Shown one piece after another: positions 1-9,901 of a DNA stretch of 64,000 nucleotides. Within the stretch, counting starts at the first letter, position 1. Every line of letters starts with the position of its first letter. Made by a program: the position numbers and the translations under genes. Source of the stretch: Pseudomonadota bacterium (GTDB lineage Bacteria > Pseudomonadota > Alphaproteobacteria > Acetobacterales > Acetobacteraceae); assembly GCA_021845985.1 (NCBI GenBank), contig JAJZES010000034.1:1-64000 (forward strand). The letters run 5' to 3'. The notes under the pieces are model-generated. The model was not told where the DNA came from. It searched no databases and was given only the letters and a program-made list of their open reading frames with translations.

Positions 1-596
1 GTCGGCAGCCCGAGCAGCGGGCGCGGCGGCGCGGCGGCGACCCCCGGCGGCGGCGCCAGCGGCTGCTGCGCCACCGTCCCCGCCGGCACCGCGGCGAGCG
101 CCAGCACCGGGGCGCTGCCGAGATCGAGCGACAGCCGCGCACTCTCTGCTGGCAATTCGCTGACCCGCACCCGCACCGCCGCCTGCCCCTGCGCCTGCAG
201 CAAGGTCATCACGCGCGGCGTCAGCGCGATGATGCGGCCGGGATTGACCGGCCCGCGGTCGTTGACGCGGACCAGCACCTGATAGCCGGTATCGAGATTG
301 GTGACCTGCACGATCGCCGGCAATTGCAGTGTCGGATGCGCCGCCGCCATCGCCTGTGGATCGGCAGCCTCACCGTCCGCGGTCAGTCCGCGGGCGTCGG
401 TGACGCTGGCCAGACCGGTCTCGTCGTCGTCGAACCGCTCGCGCGGGTAGCGCCAGACGCCACCTGCCTGATATGGGGCGCCGAGCACGTAATGCGGCAT
501 CGGCAATGCCGTCTGCCGTGCCGCCGGCGGCACGCAGGCGCAGAGCGGCAGCGCCAGGGCCAGGGCCAGGCTCGGGGCCAGGGCGCGTCCCCTCAC
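1..596 (-). CDS. rlpA: RlpA-like septal-ring lipoprotein (C-terminus cut by window edge)
   Basis: Read by hand on the minus strand from a GTG at 596-594, which overlaps the TGA of the upstream MltB gene; the frame stays open to base 1. The N-terminus is a lipoprotein signal with LCAC around residues 18-21. A double-psi beta-barrel domain follows, with TGLASV near residues 62-67 and a later VRVNDRGPVNPGRIIALTPR, the RlpA signature including the conserved Asp. After this comes an Ala/Pro-rich linker that probably leads to a SPOR domain outside the window. RlpA proteins are outer-membrane lipoproteins that act on denuded peptidoglycan glycans, usually at the septum. The overlap with MltB suggests a shared transcript for wall turnover. 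Family is clear; enzymatic activity and full length cannot be judged. Confidence 0.85.
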   Translation of the reverse strand, partial: MRGRALAPSLALALALPLCACVPPAARQTALPMPHYVLGAPYQAGGVWRYPRERFDDDETGLASVTDARGLTADGEAADPQAMAAAHPTLQLPAIVQVTNLDTGYQVLVRVNDRGPVNPGRIIALTPRVMTLLQAQGQAAVRVRVSELPAESARLSLDLGSAPVLALAAVPAGTVAQQPLAPPPGVAAAPPRPLLGLP

Positions 597-1570
597 ATCG
601 TCACCAGATCGCCGATCAGGCCGACGGAAATGCAGTAGAAATCCGACGGGTTGTAGCGCCGCACGGCGAGGAAACTCGGCCAGTAGGCAAGGAACGCCTC
701 ACCGCCGGCGCCGCCCGGCAACAGCACCGCCGCCGGGGTGGTCGGGGCGATGGTCGCCCCGCCGGTGCGCCCGACGCCCAGGCGCAGCCAGGCGCCGAGC
801 GGGCGGCGATTGTCGCGCCCGGCCAGCGACGCATCGAAACCGGGCGGCAGCCTGACGATCTCGCCCCATGGCAGGCCCGGCTGCCAACCCTCGCGCGCCA
901 GATAATTGGCCGTCGAGGCGAACACGCAGCCGAGGTCGTTCCAGATGTCGCGCCGCCCGCTGCCGCTGAAATCGACCGCGTATTTGAGGAACGAATCGGG
1001 CATGAACTGCGTCTGCCCCATCGCCCCGGCATAGCTGCCGGTCATCTGCGCCGCGGTGATGTCGCCGCTTTGCAGGATGCGCAGCGCGTCCATCAGCTCG
1101 GAGCGGAAAAAGGCGGCGCGCCGCCCCTCCCAGGCCAGCGTCGCCAGCGCTTCGATGACGTTGAAGCCACCGGTCGATTGGCCGTAATTCGACTCCAGCC
1201 CCCAGATGCCGACGATGATGCCGGGCGGCACGCCGTAGCGCTCGGCGACGCGGCGCAGCAGGGCGGCGTTCTGACCGAGCAGCACCCGGCCGCGGGCGAC
1301 TCGGGCGTCGGAGACGATGCGGCTGCGGTATTGCTCCCAGGTCAGGGTAAATTCGGGCTGGTGTTGGTCGAGCTCGATCACCCGCGCATTGGCGTGCAAC
1401 GTGCCGAGCGCCTGATCGAGCACCGCCGGGGCGATGCCGAGGCCGCGCGCCTGCCGCCGCACATCGGCGAGAAAGGCGGGGAAGCTCTGGCCCGCGGCGG
1501 CGACGGCCGGGGCGGCAAAGGGGGTTGCGAGCGCAGCGGCCAGCACTGTTCGACGGATGAGCATGAACAA
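593..1570 (-). CDS. mltB: Lytic murein transglycosylase, MltB/SLT_2 family
   Basis: A 325-residue periplasmic enzyme expected to cleave the MurNAc-GlcNAc bond of peptidoglycan, leaving 1,6-anhydro ends. The N-terminus has Arg-Arg followed by a hydrophobic Ala-rich signal segment (to about residue 26). The MltB motif GIWGLESNYG places the catalytic Glu near residue 126; GSYAGAMGQTQFMPDSF and a second half with ANYLAREGW are typical of the family. No lipobox is seen, so it is probably soluble periplasmic rather than lipid-anchored. An in-frame ATG two codons inside is an alternative start. The stop overlaps the GTG of rlpA. The lpxR-like gene lies 60 bases upstream on the same strand. Confidence 0.9.
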   Translation of the reverse strand: MFMLIRRTVLAAALATPFAAPAVAAAGQSFPAFLADVRRQARGLGIAPAVLDQALGTLHANARVIELDQHQPEFTLTWEQYRSRIVSDARVARGRVLLGQNAALLRRVAERYGVPPGIIVGIWGLESNYGQSTGGFNVIEALATLAWEGRRAAFFRSELMDALRILQSGDITAAQMTGSYAGAMGQTQFMPDSFLKYAVDFSGSGRRDIWNDLGCVFASTANYLAREGWQPGLPWGEIVRLPPGFDASLAGRDNRRPLGAWLRLGVGRTGGATIAPTTPAAVLLPGGAGGEAFLAYWPSFLAVRRYNPSDFYCISVGLIGDLVTM

Positions 1571-1630
1571 GTGTCTGCCACACTCACTATTCCGAGAGCA
1601 ACCGTCAGACGCGCCACAGACGGGCTTGAT

Positions 1631-2626
1631 TTAGAAGCGAACCGAGAGCGCAAGCGAACCGAGTTGATGCGGGCCGCCTTTCTGATGTTCAAATTGTTGC
1701 GATTGAACGACTTGCGTGTATGTCAGACGGCTGCCGAAGGCGATCACCGCGAATCCGGCCTCGACTTCGCCCAGGTAGGGGATCGGCTTGACGCCGGGGC
1801 CGGTTGCAAAATCGTTGCCCTGGAGCACGAGATCGTGGGCGATGCCCTGCGCATCGGCGCCGGCGAAGACATACCAGGCGAAGGGCTGGGTCGGCGTAAA
1901 CGCATCGCCGCCGGTCGGGCCGGGGAACAGCCGCGGCGGCCCGTAATCCGAATTGAGGCCGCTGCCGATGCGCAGCAGCGCGCCGCCCTGGGCATAAATG
2001 CGCAGATTGCCGAGGCCGGCCGCCGCATCGGGCAGCGCATCCGTCTCCAGCCCGAACAGGCTGCCGGTCGGCAGGCGCCAGATGCGCGCGCTGGTCATCT
2101 CGCCCACCGGCTCGTTGCGCAACTGCGTGCCCCAGCCATTGTTGTGGCCCTGCCCGATCAGGTCGTGAAACCCGTTCTGAATCTGCTCGCCCATTGCCCA
2201 CGGCCCGACCACGCCAAGGCTGAGGCCCAAGATGCTGCGGCTGCTCTCGACATCGCGATAAAGCGACAACGACGCGACAAGCGTCCCGGCATAGGGTTGG
2301 CCGCCCGGCGGCGGGATCGCCGCGGCGGTGTCGAGCGGCGTATCGATCTGCTGCGTCAGGGCGAAGCCGAAGCGCATCTGCCCCTGGGTGTCCCACACCG
2401 CATGGCCGATGCTTTGCAGCACATCGGGCACGCTGTCGGTGCCGGAGACATAGCCGAGCTGCAACCCGTTGACATAATAGCGGTCGGTGACATCGGCCAG
2501 ACTGAGCGAGGCGTTTTCCTCCTGCAGGGTCCAGATGGCGGTCGGGTCGGGGGCCGGATCGGCGGCGGCGGCGCGGCTCGCGGCAAGCAGGGCGGCGGCG
2601 AGACACAGCGGCAGCAAACGAGTCAT
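1631..2626 (-). CDS. lpxR: LpxR-family (DUF2219) outer-membrane lipid A 3'-O-deacylase
   Basis: A 331-residue protein with an N-terminal Ala-rich signal peptide (residues 1-22) and a C-terminal Phe (ALSVRF), as in outer-membrane beta-barrels. TDRYYVNGLQLGY near residue 48 and GHNNGWGTQLRNEP in the middle match the DUF2219/LpxR family. There, conserved Asn, Asp, Ser, His and Glu residues at the barrel face remove the 3'-acyloxyacyl group of lipid A using calcium. The candidate His and Glu are inside the second motif. It lies upstream of mltB and rlpA, so the three may form an envelope group. The family call is good; the substrate in this organism is inferred. Confidence 0.82.
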   Translation of the reverse strand: MTRLLPLCLAAALLAASRAAAADPAPDPTAIWTLQEENASLSLADVTDRYYVNGLQLGYVSGTDSVPDVLQSIGHAVWDTQGQMRFGFALTQQIDTPLDTAAAIPPPGGQPYAGTLVASLSLYRDVESSRSILGLSLGVVGPWAMGEQIQNGFHDLIGQGHNNGWGTQLRNEPVGEMTSARIWRLPTGSLFGLETDALPDAAAGLGNLRIYAQGGALLRIGSGLNSDYGPPRLFPGPTGGDAFTPTQPFAWYVFAGADAQGIAHDLVLQGNDFATGPGVKPIPYLGEVEAGFAVIAFGSRLTYTQVVQSQQFEHQKGGPHQLGSLALSVRF

Positions 2627-3011
2627 ACGGGTCTCGCGGCTATTACAATTCTGTTATATGTACCGGATCGGGCGCGGCGCCAGCAGCGCGATACCGATGT
2701 GACCGCTGTGGCGCCGGACCGCTCAGCGCCACAACCGGATCAGGCCGGCGCCGCAGCAAGGTCGGGAAATCGGCCAAGCCCGCCCCCGCCCTGCCCGCGC
2801 GTCCTTGCGTTTGCACCGACTCGCCCTCGACTGGCCTGCAACCATTGCAGCATATCTGTCATATGGTTCTCGGTGGCAAGCAACGCGTCGGCCTGCTGCG
2901 CCAAATTGCGCCCATCGGGCAGACCCGCGGCGGGCGGGCCGGGCTTCGCCCCGCAGCCGCGGTTTGCCGACCGGCCCCGTGGTCAGGCCGGCCAGCGCGG
3001 CGCGGCGTGCG
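2627..3011. other. Intergenic region lpxR/ssb, no confirmed gene
   Basis: 385 bases without a convincing gene. On the minus strand there is a -10-like TATAAC (bases 2658-2653) about 27 bases before the lpxR start, with no good -35. A minus-strand frame from a TTG at 2904 to TGA at 2740 (54 codons) encodes an amphipathic stretch containing TENHMTDMLQWLQ and then a Gly-rich tail. It has no ribosome site and only moderate third-position G+C, so I leave it unannotated. No clear terminator is seen after ssb. Confidence 0.4.
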
Positions 3012-3524
3012 TCAGAACGGAATCTCGTCGTCGAGATCGCCACCCTTCGGCGCGTCCCAGGATGCGCCGCCGCCGCCGCCGCCAGTGTTGCGGGAGGCCG
3101 CCGGGGCACGCGCGGCGCTGCGCTCGCGCGGCTGGTAGCCGCCACCCTCCTCGGCCATGCCGCCGCCATCCTCGGCACGGTCCAGCAGGGTCAGCTCGCC
3201 ACGGAACCGGCCGATGACCACCTCGGTGGTGTATTTCTCCTGGCCCGACTGATCGGTCCATTTGCGCGTCTGCAGCGCGCCCTCGACATAGACCTTGCGG
3301 CCTTTGCGCAGATATTTTTCCGCGACATTGGCGATGTTTTCGTTGAAAATCACCACCCTGTGCCACTCCGTGCGCTCCTTGCGCTCGCCGGAGGCGCGGT
3401 CGTTCCAGCTCTCGCTGGTGGCAAGGTTGAACTGCACGATCTTGGTGCCGTCCTGGGTGTTCCGAACCTCCGGGTCCTTGCCCAGATTGCCGACCAGGAT
3501 CACCTTGTTGACGCTGCCGGCCAT
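3012..3524 (-). CDS. ssb: Single-stranded DNA-binding protein
   Basis: A 170-residue SSB that coats single-stranded DNA in replication, repair and recombination as a tetramer. The N-terminal OB fold starts [20 protein letters not shown] and includes TEWHRVVIF and [12 protein letters not shown] Gly-rich flexible tail (GGGGGG) ends in the acidic DLDDEIPF tip that docks partner proteins. The ATG at 3524 is chosen over longer frames because AAGGAG sits 6-7 bases upstream and the family begins here. It is divergent from uvrA with 97 bases between them, an arrangement also found in E. coli. A LexA-type box lies inside its promoter spacer, so DNA-damage induction is likely. Confidence 0.97.
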   Translation of the reverse strand: MAGSVNKVILVGNLGKDPEVRNTQDGTKIVQFNLATSESWNDRASGERKERTEWHRVVIFNENIANVAEKYLRKGRKVYVEGALQTRKWTDQSGQEKYTTEVVIGRFRGELTLLDRAEDGGGMAEEGGGYQPRERSAARAPAASRNTGGGGGGASWDAPKGGDLDDEIPF

Positions 3525-3555
3525 GATTGCTCCTTCCCCTGGTGGACCCGCTTCC

Positions 3556-3584
3556 CATATAAGCGGAACACCTGTAGAACGCAA
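3556..3584 (-). promoter_or_regulatory. ssb sigma-70-type promoter
   Basis: On the minus strand TTGCGT (3584-3579) and TATATG (3561-3556) are separated by exactly 17 bases. Predicted start of transcription is near 3549, giving a leader of about 25 bases to the ssb ATG. The spacer holds the LexA-type box. Confidence 0.6.
3566..3580. promoter_or_regulatory. LexA (SOS) box between ssb and uvrA
   Basis: GAACACCTGTAGAAC is an exact GAAC-N7-GAAC direct repeat (GTTC-N7-GTTC on the other strand), the LexA operator described for alphaproteobacteria. It lies between the -35 and -10 of the ssb promoter and 42 bases before the uvrA start, so one operator could repress both genes until RecA-triggered LexA cleavage. 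Confidence 0.75.
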
Positions 3585-3621
3585 CCGACCCCCTTCCCTT
3601 CGAGTTTCGGAACCCATCCGC

Positions 3622-6477
3622 ATGGCCGGCTCCATCCATGTGCGCGGCGCGCGCGAGCACAATCTGCAGAATGTCGATGTGGTGATCCCGCGCGACAGCC
3701 TGACCGTGATCACCGGGCTGTCCGGCTCCGGCAAATCCTCGCTCGCCTTCGACACCATCTATGCCGAGGGCCAGCGCCGCTATGTCGAGAGCCTGTCGGC
3801 CTATGCCCGGCAGTTTCTCGAACTGATGGGCAAGCCGGATGTCGATGCCATCGACGGCCTGTCCCCGGCGATCTCCATCGAGCAGAAAACCACCAGCCGC
3901 AACCCGCGCTCGACCGTCGGCACGGTGACCGAAATCCACGACTACATGCGCCTGCTGTGGGCGCGCGTCGGCGTGCCCTATTCGCCGGCAACCGGCCTGC
4001 CGATCGAGGCGCAGACGGTCAGCCAGATGGTCGATCGCGTGCTGGCCATGGCGGACGGCACGCGGCTGCTGCTGCTGGCGCCGGTGGTGCGCGACCGCAA
4101 GGGCGAATACCGCAAGGAGCTGGCCGAGCTGCAGCGCCGCGGCTTCACCCGCGCCAAGGTTGACGGCAAGCTCTATGACATCGGCGAGGTGCCGGCGCTC
4201 AACCGCAAGCTCAAGCACGAGATCGAGGCGGTGGTCGATCGCCTCGTCGTGCGCGACGGCATCGCCGCCAGACTGGCCGACAGTTTCGAGACCGCGCTCG
4301 GGCTGTCCGACGGCATCGTCTATGCCGAAGGCGCCGACAGCGGCGAGCGCACCGTGTTTTCCAGCAAGTTCGCCTGTCCGGTCAGCGGATTTTCGATCGA
4401 GGAGATCGAGCCGCGGCTGTTCAGCTTCAACAGTCCGCACGGCGCCTGCCCGGCCTGCGACGGGCTGGGCAGCGAAACCTTCTTCGATCCGGCGCTGGTG
4501 GTGCCCGATGAGCGCCGGCCGCTCGCCGAGGGCGCAATCGCCGCGTGGACCGGCGCGCAAAGCCCCTATTACGACCAGACGCTGCAAAGCCTCGCCAAGC
4601 ACTTCAAGGTCTCGACGCGCACGGCGTGGAGCGAGCTGCCCGCTGCGGTGCGCGAGGCGATCCTGAACGGCACCGGCGACGAGGAGGTCGCGTTCACCTA
4701 CAAGGATTCCGTGCGCGCCTACACCGTCACCAAACCGTTCGAGGGCGTGCTGCGCAATCTGCAGCGGCGCTGGAGCGAGACCGACAGCGCCTGGGTGCGC
4801 GAGGAGATGGCGCGCTATCAGGCCGACAAGCCATGCGCTGTCTGCCACGGCGCGCGGCTGAAACCCGAGGCGCTGGCGGTGAAAGTCGCCGGGTGCACCA
4901 TCGCCGAGGCGTCCGACCTGTCGATCCGTCACGCGCTGGAGTGGTTCCGCGAGGTGCTGCCGACGCTGTCGCCGCAGCGCCAGGAGATCGCCCGGCGCAT
5001 CCTGCGCGAGATCGTCGAGCGGCTGCAGTTCCTCTCCGATGTCGGGCTGGAGTATCTGACCCTCGGGCGTGGCTCGGCGACGCTGTCGGGCGGCGAAAGC
5101 CAGCGTATCCGGCTGGCCAGCCAGATCGGCTCCGGCCTGACCGGGGTGCTCTATGTGCTCGATGAGCCGTCGATCGGGCTGCACCAGCGCGACAACGAAC
5201 GCCTGCTGGCGACGCTGCGGCGGCTGAAATCGCTCGGCAACACGGTACTCGTCGTCGAACACGACGAGGATGCGATCCGCGCCGCCGACCACATCATCGA
5301 CATGGGGCCGGCGGCCGGCATCAATGGCGGGCATGTCGTGGCGGAGGGAACGCCGGCGCAGATCGCGGCAAATCCGCAGTCACTGACCGGGGATTATCTG
5401 TCCGGGCGGCGGCGGATCGAGGTGCCGGCGCTGCGCCGGCCGCCGCAGAAGGCGCGCGTGGTGCGCGTCGTCGGCGCCACCGGCAACAATCTCAAGCAGG
5501 TGACGGCGGAATTCCCGCTCGGCACCTTCACCTGTGTCACCGGCGTTTCCGGCGGCGGCAAATCGACGCTGGTGATCGACACGCTGTACAAGGCGGCCAG
5601 CCGCAAGCTGATGGGTTCGGGCGAGGTGCCGGCGCCGCATGCGCGCATCGAAGGTCTCGACCAGCTCGACAAGATCATCGACATCGACCAGTCGCCGATC
5701 GGCCGCACCCCGCGCAGCAACCCGGCGACCTATACCGACCTGTTCGCGCCGATCCGCGACTGGTTCGCCGAACTGCCGGACAGCCGGGCGCGCGGCTACA
5801 AATCCGGCCGCTTCAGCTTCAACGTCAAGGGCGGACGCTGCGAGGCCTGCCAGGGCGACGGCGTGCTGAAGATCGAGATGCACTTCCTGCCCGACGTGTT
5901 CGTCACCTGCGACACCTGCAAGGGCCGGCGCTACAACCGCGAGACGCTGGAAATCAGGTTCCGCGACAAGTCGATCGCCGACGTGCTGGCGATGACGGTC
6001 GATGAGGCGGTGCCGTATTTCAGCGCCGTGTCGCGCATCCATGACCGGCTGCGCATCCTCCAGCAGGTCGGGCTTGGCTATATCAGCCTCGGCCAGCAGG
6101 CGACGACGCTGTCCGGCGGCGAGGCGCAGCGCATCAAGCTGAGCAAGGAACTGGCGCGGCGGGCCACCGGGCGCACGCTCTATATTCTCGACGAGCCGAC
6201 CACCGGGCTGCATTTCGAGGATGTGCGCAAGCTGCTGGAGGTGCTGCATGCGCTGGTGGCGCAGGGCAATACCGTGGTGGTGATCGAGCATAATCTGGAG
6301 GTCATCAAGACCGCCGACTGGATTCTCGATCTCGGGCCGGAGGGCGGCGACGGCGGCGGGCGGATCGTCGCCAGCGGCACGCCCGAGCAGATCGCCGCGG
6401 CCCCCGACAGCCATACCGGCCGCTTCCTGGCGCCGCTGCTGCCGGCCCCGGCGCAGAAGACGCGCAAGCGGGCCTGA
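3622..6477 (+). CDS. uvrA: Excinuclease ABC subunit A
   Basis: A 951-residue damage-recognition ATPase of nucleotide excision repair; the UvrA dimer finds distorted DNA and loads UvrB. Start chosen at ATG 3622 ([18 protein letters not shown]), the usual family N-terminus. First ATPase: Walker [21 protein letters not shown], signature LSGGESQR, then [10 protein letters not shown]. Second ATPase: [37 protein letters not shown]. Zinc-binding Cys pairs are visible (CPACDGLG and CEACQGDG with CDTCKGRR). Length is normal. The adjacent LexA box suggests SOS control. A strong inverted repeat follows the stop codon. Confidence 0.98.
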   Translation: MAGSIHVRGAREHNLQNVDVVIPRDSLTVITGLSGSGKSSLAFDTIYAEGQRRYVESLSAYARQFLELMGKPDVDAIDGLSPAISIEQKTTSRNPRSTVGTVTEIHDYMRLLWARVGVPYSPATGLPIEAQTVSQMVDRVLAMADGTRLLLLAPVVRDRKGEYRKELAELQRRGFTRAKVDGKLYDIGEVPALNRKLKHEIEAVVDRLVVRDGIAARLADSFETALGLSDGIVYAEGADSGERTVFSSKFACPVSGFSIEEIEPRLFSFNSPHGACPACDGLGSETFFDPALVVPDERRPLAEGAIAAWTGAQSPYYDQTLQSLAKHFKVSTRTAWSELPAAVREAILNGTGDEEVAFTYKDSVRAYTVTKPFEGVLRNLQRRWSETDSAWVREEMARYQADKPCAVCHGARLKPEALAVKVAGCTIAEASDLSIRHALEWFREVLPTLSPQRQEIARRILREIVERLQFLSDVGLEYLTLGRGSATLSGGESQRIRLASQIGSGLTGVLYVLDEPSIGLHQRDNERLLATLRRLKSLGNTVLVVEHDEDAIRAADHIIDMGPAAGINGGHVVAEGTPAQIAANPQSLTGDYLSGRRRIEVPALRRPPQKARVVRVVGATGNNLKQVTAEFPLGTFTCVTGVSGGGKSTLVIDTLYKAASRKLMGSGEVPAPHARIEGLDQLDKIIDIDQSPIGRTPRSNPATYTDLFAPIRDWFAELPDSRARGYKSGRFSFNVKGGRCEACQGDGVLKIEMHFLPDVFVTCDTCKGRRYNRETLEIRFRDKSIADVLAMTVDEAVPYFSAVSRIHDRLRILQQVGLGYISLGQQATTLSGGEAQRIKLSKELARRATGRTLYILDEPTTGLHFEDVRKLLEVLHALVAQGNTVVVIEHNLEVIKTADWILDLGPEGGDGGGRIVASGTPEQIAAAPDSHTGRFLAPLLPAPAQKTRKRA

Positions 6478-6479
6478 TG

Positions 6480-6512
6480 TCGTCTCCCCTCCCGCAACGG
6501 GAGGGGAGACGA
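6480..6512. terminator. 15-bp perfect inverted repeat after uvrA
   Basis: A 15-base arm (6480-6494) and its exact complement (6498-6512) enclose a CAA loop; the core reads CTCCCGCAACGGGAG. It begins 3 bases after the uvrA stop, so it probably ends transcription or protects the mRNA 3' end. No T-run follows, so a classic Rho-independent terminator is not proven. A related GC-rich palindrome cluster is at 33191-33275. Confidence 0.5.
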
Positions 6513-6571
6513 ACCGGCATTCGCAGCCGCGGCCTGGCGATCAGTCAACGCCATGCTCCCGGCAGCAGAGA

Positions 6572-7507
6572 TCAGGCGCTGGCGTCGTCCAGCGTCTTCA
6601 CCGCTTGCGGGGAAAGCTTCAGCTCGGCGGCGCGCGCGATGTCCTGCCATTGCGCGACGCTGGTGGCGCTGGCGATCGGGGCGGTGATCGAGGGGCGGGT
6701 GAGCTGCCACGCCAGCGCCACCTGTGCCGGCGTCGCGCCGATGCCCCCCGCCACGGCATCGAGTGCCGCCAGCACGCGATGGCCGCGGGCATCGAGATAT
6801 TTCTTCACCCCCTGCCCGCGCGGGCTTTTCCCCAGATCGGCCTCGCTGCGGTATTTGCCGGTCAGAAAGCCGGCGGCGAGCGCGTAATACGGAATGACGC
6901 CGAGACCATGCTCCTGGCAGATCGGCTCATAATCGCGCTCATAGCCGGCGCGCTCGACCAGGTTGTAATGCGGCTGCAGCGTCGCGTAGCGCGGGCCGCC
7001 GAGGGCCAGCGACTCGCGCAGCCGCGCCGGGCTGATGTTGCTGGCGCCGAGCACCCGCACCTTGCCGTGCTGCACCAGGTCGGCAAACGCCGCCATGGTT
7101 TCGTTCACCGACGTTGCTTCGTCGTCGAAATGCTCCTGATAGAGATCGATATAGTCGGTCTGCAGCCGGCGCAGCGAGGCTTCGGCGGCGGCGATGATGT
7201 GGGCGCGGCTCAGCCCCTTGCGGCCGCCGCCCATGTCGGAGCCGACCTTGGTGGCGATGACGACATCATCGCGGCGGCGGCGCTGCGCCAGCCATTCACC
7301 GATCACCGTCTCCGACTCGCCGCCGACATGGCCCGGCGCCCAGCGCGAGTAAACGTCGGCGGTGTCGATGCAGTTGAAGCCGCCGGCGACGAAGGCATCG
7401 AGCAGGGCAAACGAGGTGGCGCGATCGGCGGTCCAGCCGAACACATTGCCGCCGAATACGATCGGCGCAATCCGCAGATCCGAATGTCCCAGTTGGCGCA
7501 TGTCCAT
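6572..7507 (-). CDS. Aldo/keto reductase
   Basis: A 311-residue NADP-dependent oxidoreductase of the AKR superfamily (TIM barrel). Visible are the N-terminal [17 protein letters not shown] with catalytic Asp and Tyr, ATKVG with the catalytic Lys, and [11 protein letters not shown] with the active-site His. NADP-binding elements near the C-terminus include [19 protein letters not shown] six bases before ATG 7507 fixes the start. It stands alone between uvrA (converging) and the purine operon (same strand, about 118 bases away). The substrate cannot be told from sequence; the family acts on sugars, aldehydes and quinones. Confidence 0.88.
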   Translation of the reverse strand: MDMRQLGHSDLRIAPIVFGGNVFGWTADRATSFALLDAFVAGGFNCIDTADVYSRWAPGHVGGESETVIGEWLAQRRRRDDVVIATKVGSDMGGGRKGLSRAHIIAAAEASLRRLQTDYIDLYQEHFDDEATSVNETMAAFADLVQHGKVRVLGASNISPARLRESLALGGPRYATLQPHYNLVERAGYERDYEPICQEHGLGVIPYYALAAGFLTGKYRSEADLGKSPRGQGVKKYLDARGHRVLAALDAVAGGIGATPAQVALAWQLTRPSITAPIASATSVAQWQDIARAAELKLSPQAVKTLDDASA

Positions 7508-7625
7508 GCTCGTCTCCTTGAGGTTCGCCGCCGGATATAGGCGGCGATACGGGCGATGAGAACCGCACCGCCGCCATTCCCTGCGCCGAGGCGGTCGCAG
7601 GGGGTGCAGACCAACAGCCGCGCGG

Positions 7626-8966
7626 TCATGCGTGCAGGCGCCGTGCCGCCTCCGCCTGGCGTGCCATCAGCGCCGGCAGATCGAGGCCGGGGATGGCGCC
7701 GTCCGCCACCACCCAGCGCCCGCCAACCATCACCCGGTCGGCGCGATGGGCGCCGGCGATGACCAAAGCGGCGAGCTTGTCCTGCGCCCCGGCGAAGCGC
7801 AGCTCATCGAGCCGGAACAGCGCCAGATCGGCCGCCATGCCCGGCGCGATGGCACCGAGCGTCGGGCGGCCGATGCAGGCGGCGGACCCGGCGGTGGCCC
7901 AGCGCAGCGCGTCGCGGTGCGACACGCGGGCGACACCGTAATGCTGGCGCTGCAGCAGAAACGCGGCGCGCACTTCCTGCATCAGATTGCTGGCATTGTT
8001 GCTGGCCGAGCCATCGACGCCGAGGCCGACGCGCATGCCGGCCGCCTCCATGTCGCAGACCGGGCAATGGCCGGAGCCGAGAATCTGGTTGCTGCACGGG
8101 CAATGGGTGACGGCGACGCCGGCGCGCGCCAGCCGGGCGATCTCGGGCGGGCTGAAATGCACGCCATGGGCCAGCCAGACGCCGTCATGCAGCCAGCCGA
8201 CACTGTCGAGATAGTCGAGCGGACGGCAGCCGAAGCGCGCCTCGCAGAAGGCGGTCTCATCAATCGTCTCGGCCAGATGGGTATGCAGCCGCACCCCGCG
8301 CCGCGCCGCCAGCGCCGCGGTTTCGCGCATCAGCGCGGTGGTGACGGTGAACGGCGAGCACGGGGCGAGGGCAATCTGAATCTGCGCGAACGGCGACGGA
8401 TCGTGATGCGTCTCGATCAACCGGTTACTGTCGGTCAGAATGACGTCTTCGCTCTGCACCACGCTGTCGGGCGGCAGCCCGCCGTCGCGCTGCGACAGGT
8501 TCATCGCGCCGCGGGTGAACACGCCGCGGATGCCGAGGCGGCGGGCAACGCCGACCTCGATGTCGATGGCGTGCTCCAGCCCGGCGGGAAACACGTAATG
8601 GTGATCGGTGGTGGTGGTGCAGCCGCTCAGCAGCAATTCGGCCAGCGCCACGGTGACGGCGCTCTCCAGCGCCGCCGGCGTCAACCGCGCCCAGATCGGA
8701 TAGAGCGCGCCGAGCCAGCCGAACAATTCGCGGTCCAGCGCCGCCGGGGTGGCGCGGGTCAGCGTCTGGTAGAAATGGTGATGCGTGTTGATCAGGCCGG
8801 GCAGCACGACATGCGCCGCGGCATCGAACACCGCGGCATCCGGCGTCGCCGGTTCGCGCCCGGCCGCCACGCATTCGACAATCCGGCCGTGCTGCACGAC
8901 GACGCCGCGTTCGGCGCCGTCGGCCAGGATGGCCAGCGGATCACGCAGCCAGAGCGGGGCGGTCAT
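7626..8966 (-). CDS. 8-oxoguanine deaminase-like amidohydrolase
   Basis: A 446-residue metal-dependent hydrolase of the AtzB/TrzN/8-oxoguanine deaminase group. Metal and catalytic motifs in order: GLINTHHHFYQTLTR, LHTHLAET, AHGVHF and GVDGSASNN. The NxxHHHFYQ and GSASN forms suit 8-oxoguanine deaminase or hydroxyatrazine-type enzymes. ATG 8966 overlaps the TGA of the permease upstream (ATGA). It is the last gene of a purine operon containing xanthine dehydrogenase, a guanine-deaminase-like protein and a nucleoside transporter, which favours a purine substrate: 8-oxoguanine to urate plus ammonia. Isoguanine or related purines are alternatives. Confidence 0.8.
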   Translation of the reverse strand: MTAPLWLRDPLAILADGAERGVVVQHGRIVECVAAGREPATPDAAVFDAAAHVVLPGLINTHHHFYQTLTRATPAALDRELFGWLGALYPIWARLTPAALESAVTVALAELLLSGCTTTTDHHYVFPAGLEHAIDIEVGVARRLGIRGVFTRGAMNLSQRDGGLPPDSVVQSEDVILTDSNRLIETHHDPSPFAQIQIALAPCSPFTVTTALMRETAALAARRGVRLHTHLAETIDETAFCEARFGCRPLDYLDSVGWLHDGVWLAHGVHFSPPEIARLARAGVAVTHCPCSNQILGSGHCPVCDMEAAGMRVGLGVDGSASNNASNLMQEVRAAFLLQRQHYGVARVSHRDALRWATAGSAACIGRPTLGAIAPGMAADLALFRLDELRFAGAQDKLAALVIAGAHRADRVMVGGRWVVADGAIPGLDLPALMARQAEAARRLHA

Positions 8967-9901
8967 GCGGTGGCGTGGAACGGCCGGCCGAGCGCCGCCG
9001 GCGCGTTGAGCTTGAGCCGAGTGGCATCGCGCGAGATCAGCACCAGCACCACCACGGTTGCCAGATACGGCAGCATCGCCAGCAGGTTGGGCGAGATGTC
9101 GATGCCCAGGCCCTCGGCCTGGAACTGGGCGATGGTGACGAAGCCGAACAGCAGCGCGCCGAGCGCCAGCCAGGCCGGCTTCCAGGTGGCGAACACCACC
9201 AGCGCGAGGGCGATCCAGCCGCGCCCGGCGACCATGTTTTCGGTCCAGGTCGGCGTGTAGCACAGCGACAGATAGGCGCCGGCCAGCCCGCTCATGGCGC
9301 CGCCGAACATCACCGCGAGATAGCGGATGCGCAGCACCGAATAGCCGAGCGCATGGGCGACATCATGGCTCTCGCCGACGGCGCGCAACACGAGGCCGGC
9401 ACGGCTGCGGTAGATGAAGCGGTGGGCGGCGAACGGCACCAGCACGGCGACCCACACCACCGGGTCGAGCAGCATCAGTTGCTGCAGCACCGGCGGTGCA
9501 CTCGACAGATGCGGCCAGATCGCGGTGGCGAGGCCGGCGATTGGCGTGCCGACCCAGGAGACGCCGACCAGGGCGGAAAACCCGGTGCCGAAAATGGTCA
9601 GCGCCAGTCCGGTGGCCACCTGATTGGCCATCAGCGACAGGGTCAGAACGCCGAACACCAGCGCCAGCGCGGCGCCGGCCAGCATCGCCAGGATGAACCC
9701 GGCGAGCAGGCTGCCGGTGCTGACGGCGCCGATGAAGCCGAACACGGCGCCGACCAGCATCATCCCCTCGACGCCGAGATTGAGCACGCCGGAGCGTTCG
9801 GTGATCAGTTCGCCGAACCCGGACAGCATCAGCGGCGTCGCCGCGCGCAGGGTGGCGACCAGGATGGCGAGCAGAAACTCCAGCTCATGCATGGCGCGCA
9901 T
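8963..9901 (-). CDS. BMP-type nucleoside ABC transporter, permease 2
   Basis: A 312-residue inner-membrane permease of the BPD_transp_2 group (RbsC/NupQ/YufQ-like) with about 8-10 hydrophobic segments. Family markers include PLMLSGFGELITERSGVLNLGVEGMM split over residues 23-49, and AGRGWIALALVVFATWKP. It pairs with the preceding permease and ATPase. The start overlaps the end of permease 1; ATG at 9892 (MHELEF) is an equally possible start. The ITERSGVLNLGVEG type of motif is usual in importers for purine nucleosides or nucleobases, matching the operon. Confidence 0.85.
   Translation of the reverse strand: MRAMHELEFLLAILVATLRAATPLMLSGFGELITERSGVLNLGVEGMMLVGAVFGFIGAVSTGSLLAGFILAMLAGAALALVFGVLTLSLMANQVATGLALTIFGTGFSALVGVSWVGTPIAGLATAIWPHLSSAPPVLQQLMLLDPVVWVAVLVPFAAHRFIYRSRAGLVLRAVGESHDVAHALGYSVLRIRYLAVMFGGAMSGLAGAYLSLCYTPTWTENMVAGRGWIALALVVFATWKPAWLALGALLFGFVTIAQFQAEGLGIDISPNLLAMLPYLATVVVLVLISRDATRLKLNAPAALGRPFHATA

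Noticed and set aside
473-3217. A 914-codon plus-strand open frame opposite mltB and lpxR
   Set aside because: Antisense shadow in very GC-rich DNA: Arg/Gly/Ala-rich composition without motifs, while the opposite strand has clear families.
2983-5334. A 783-codon minus-strand frame opposite uvrA
   Set aside because: It joins the true ssb sequence region in another frame to antisense uvrA; no domain is recognisable.
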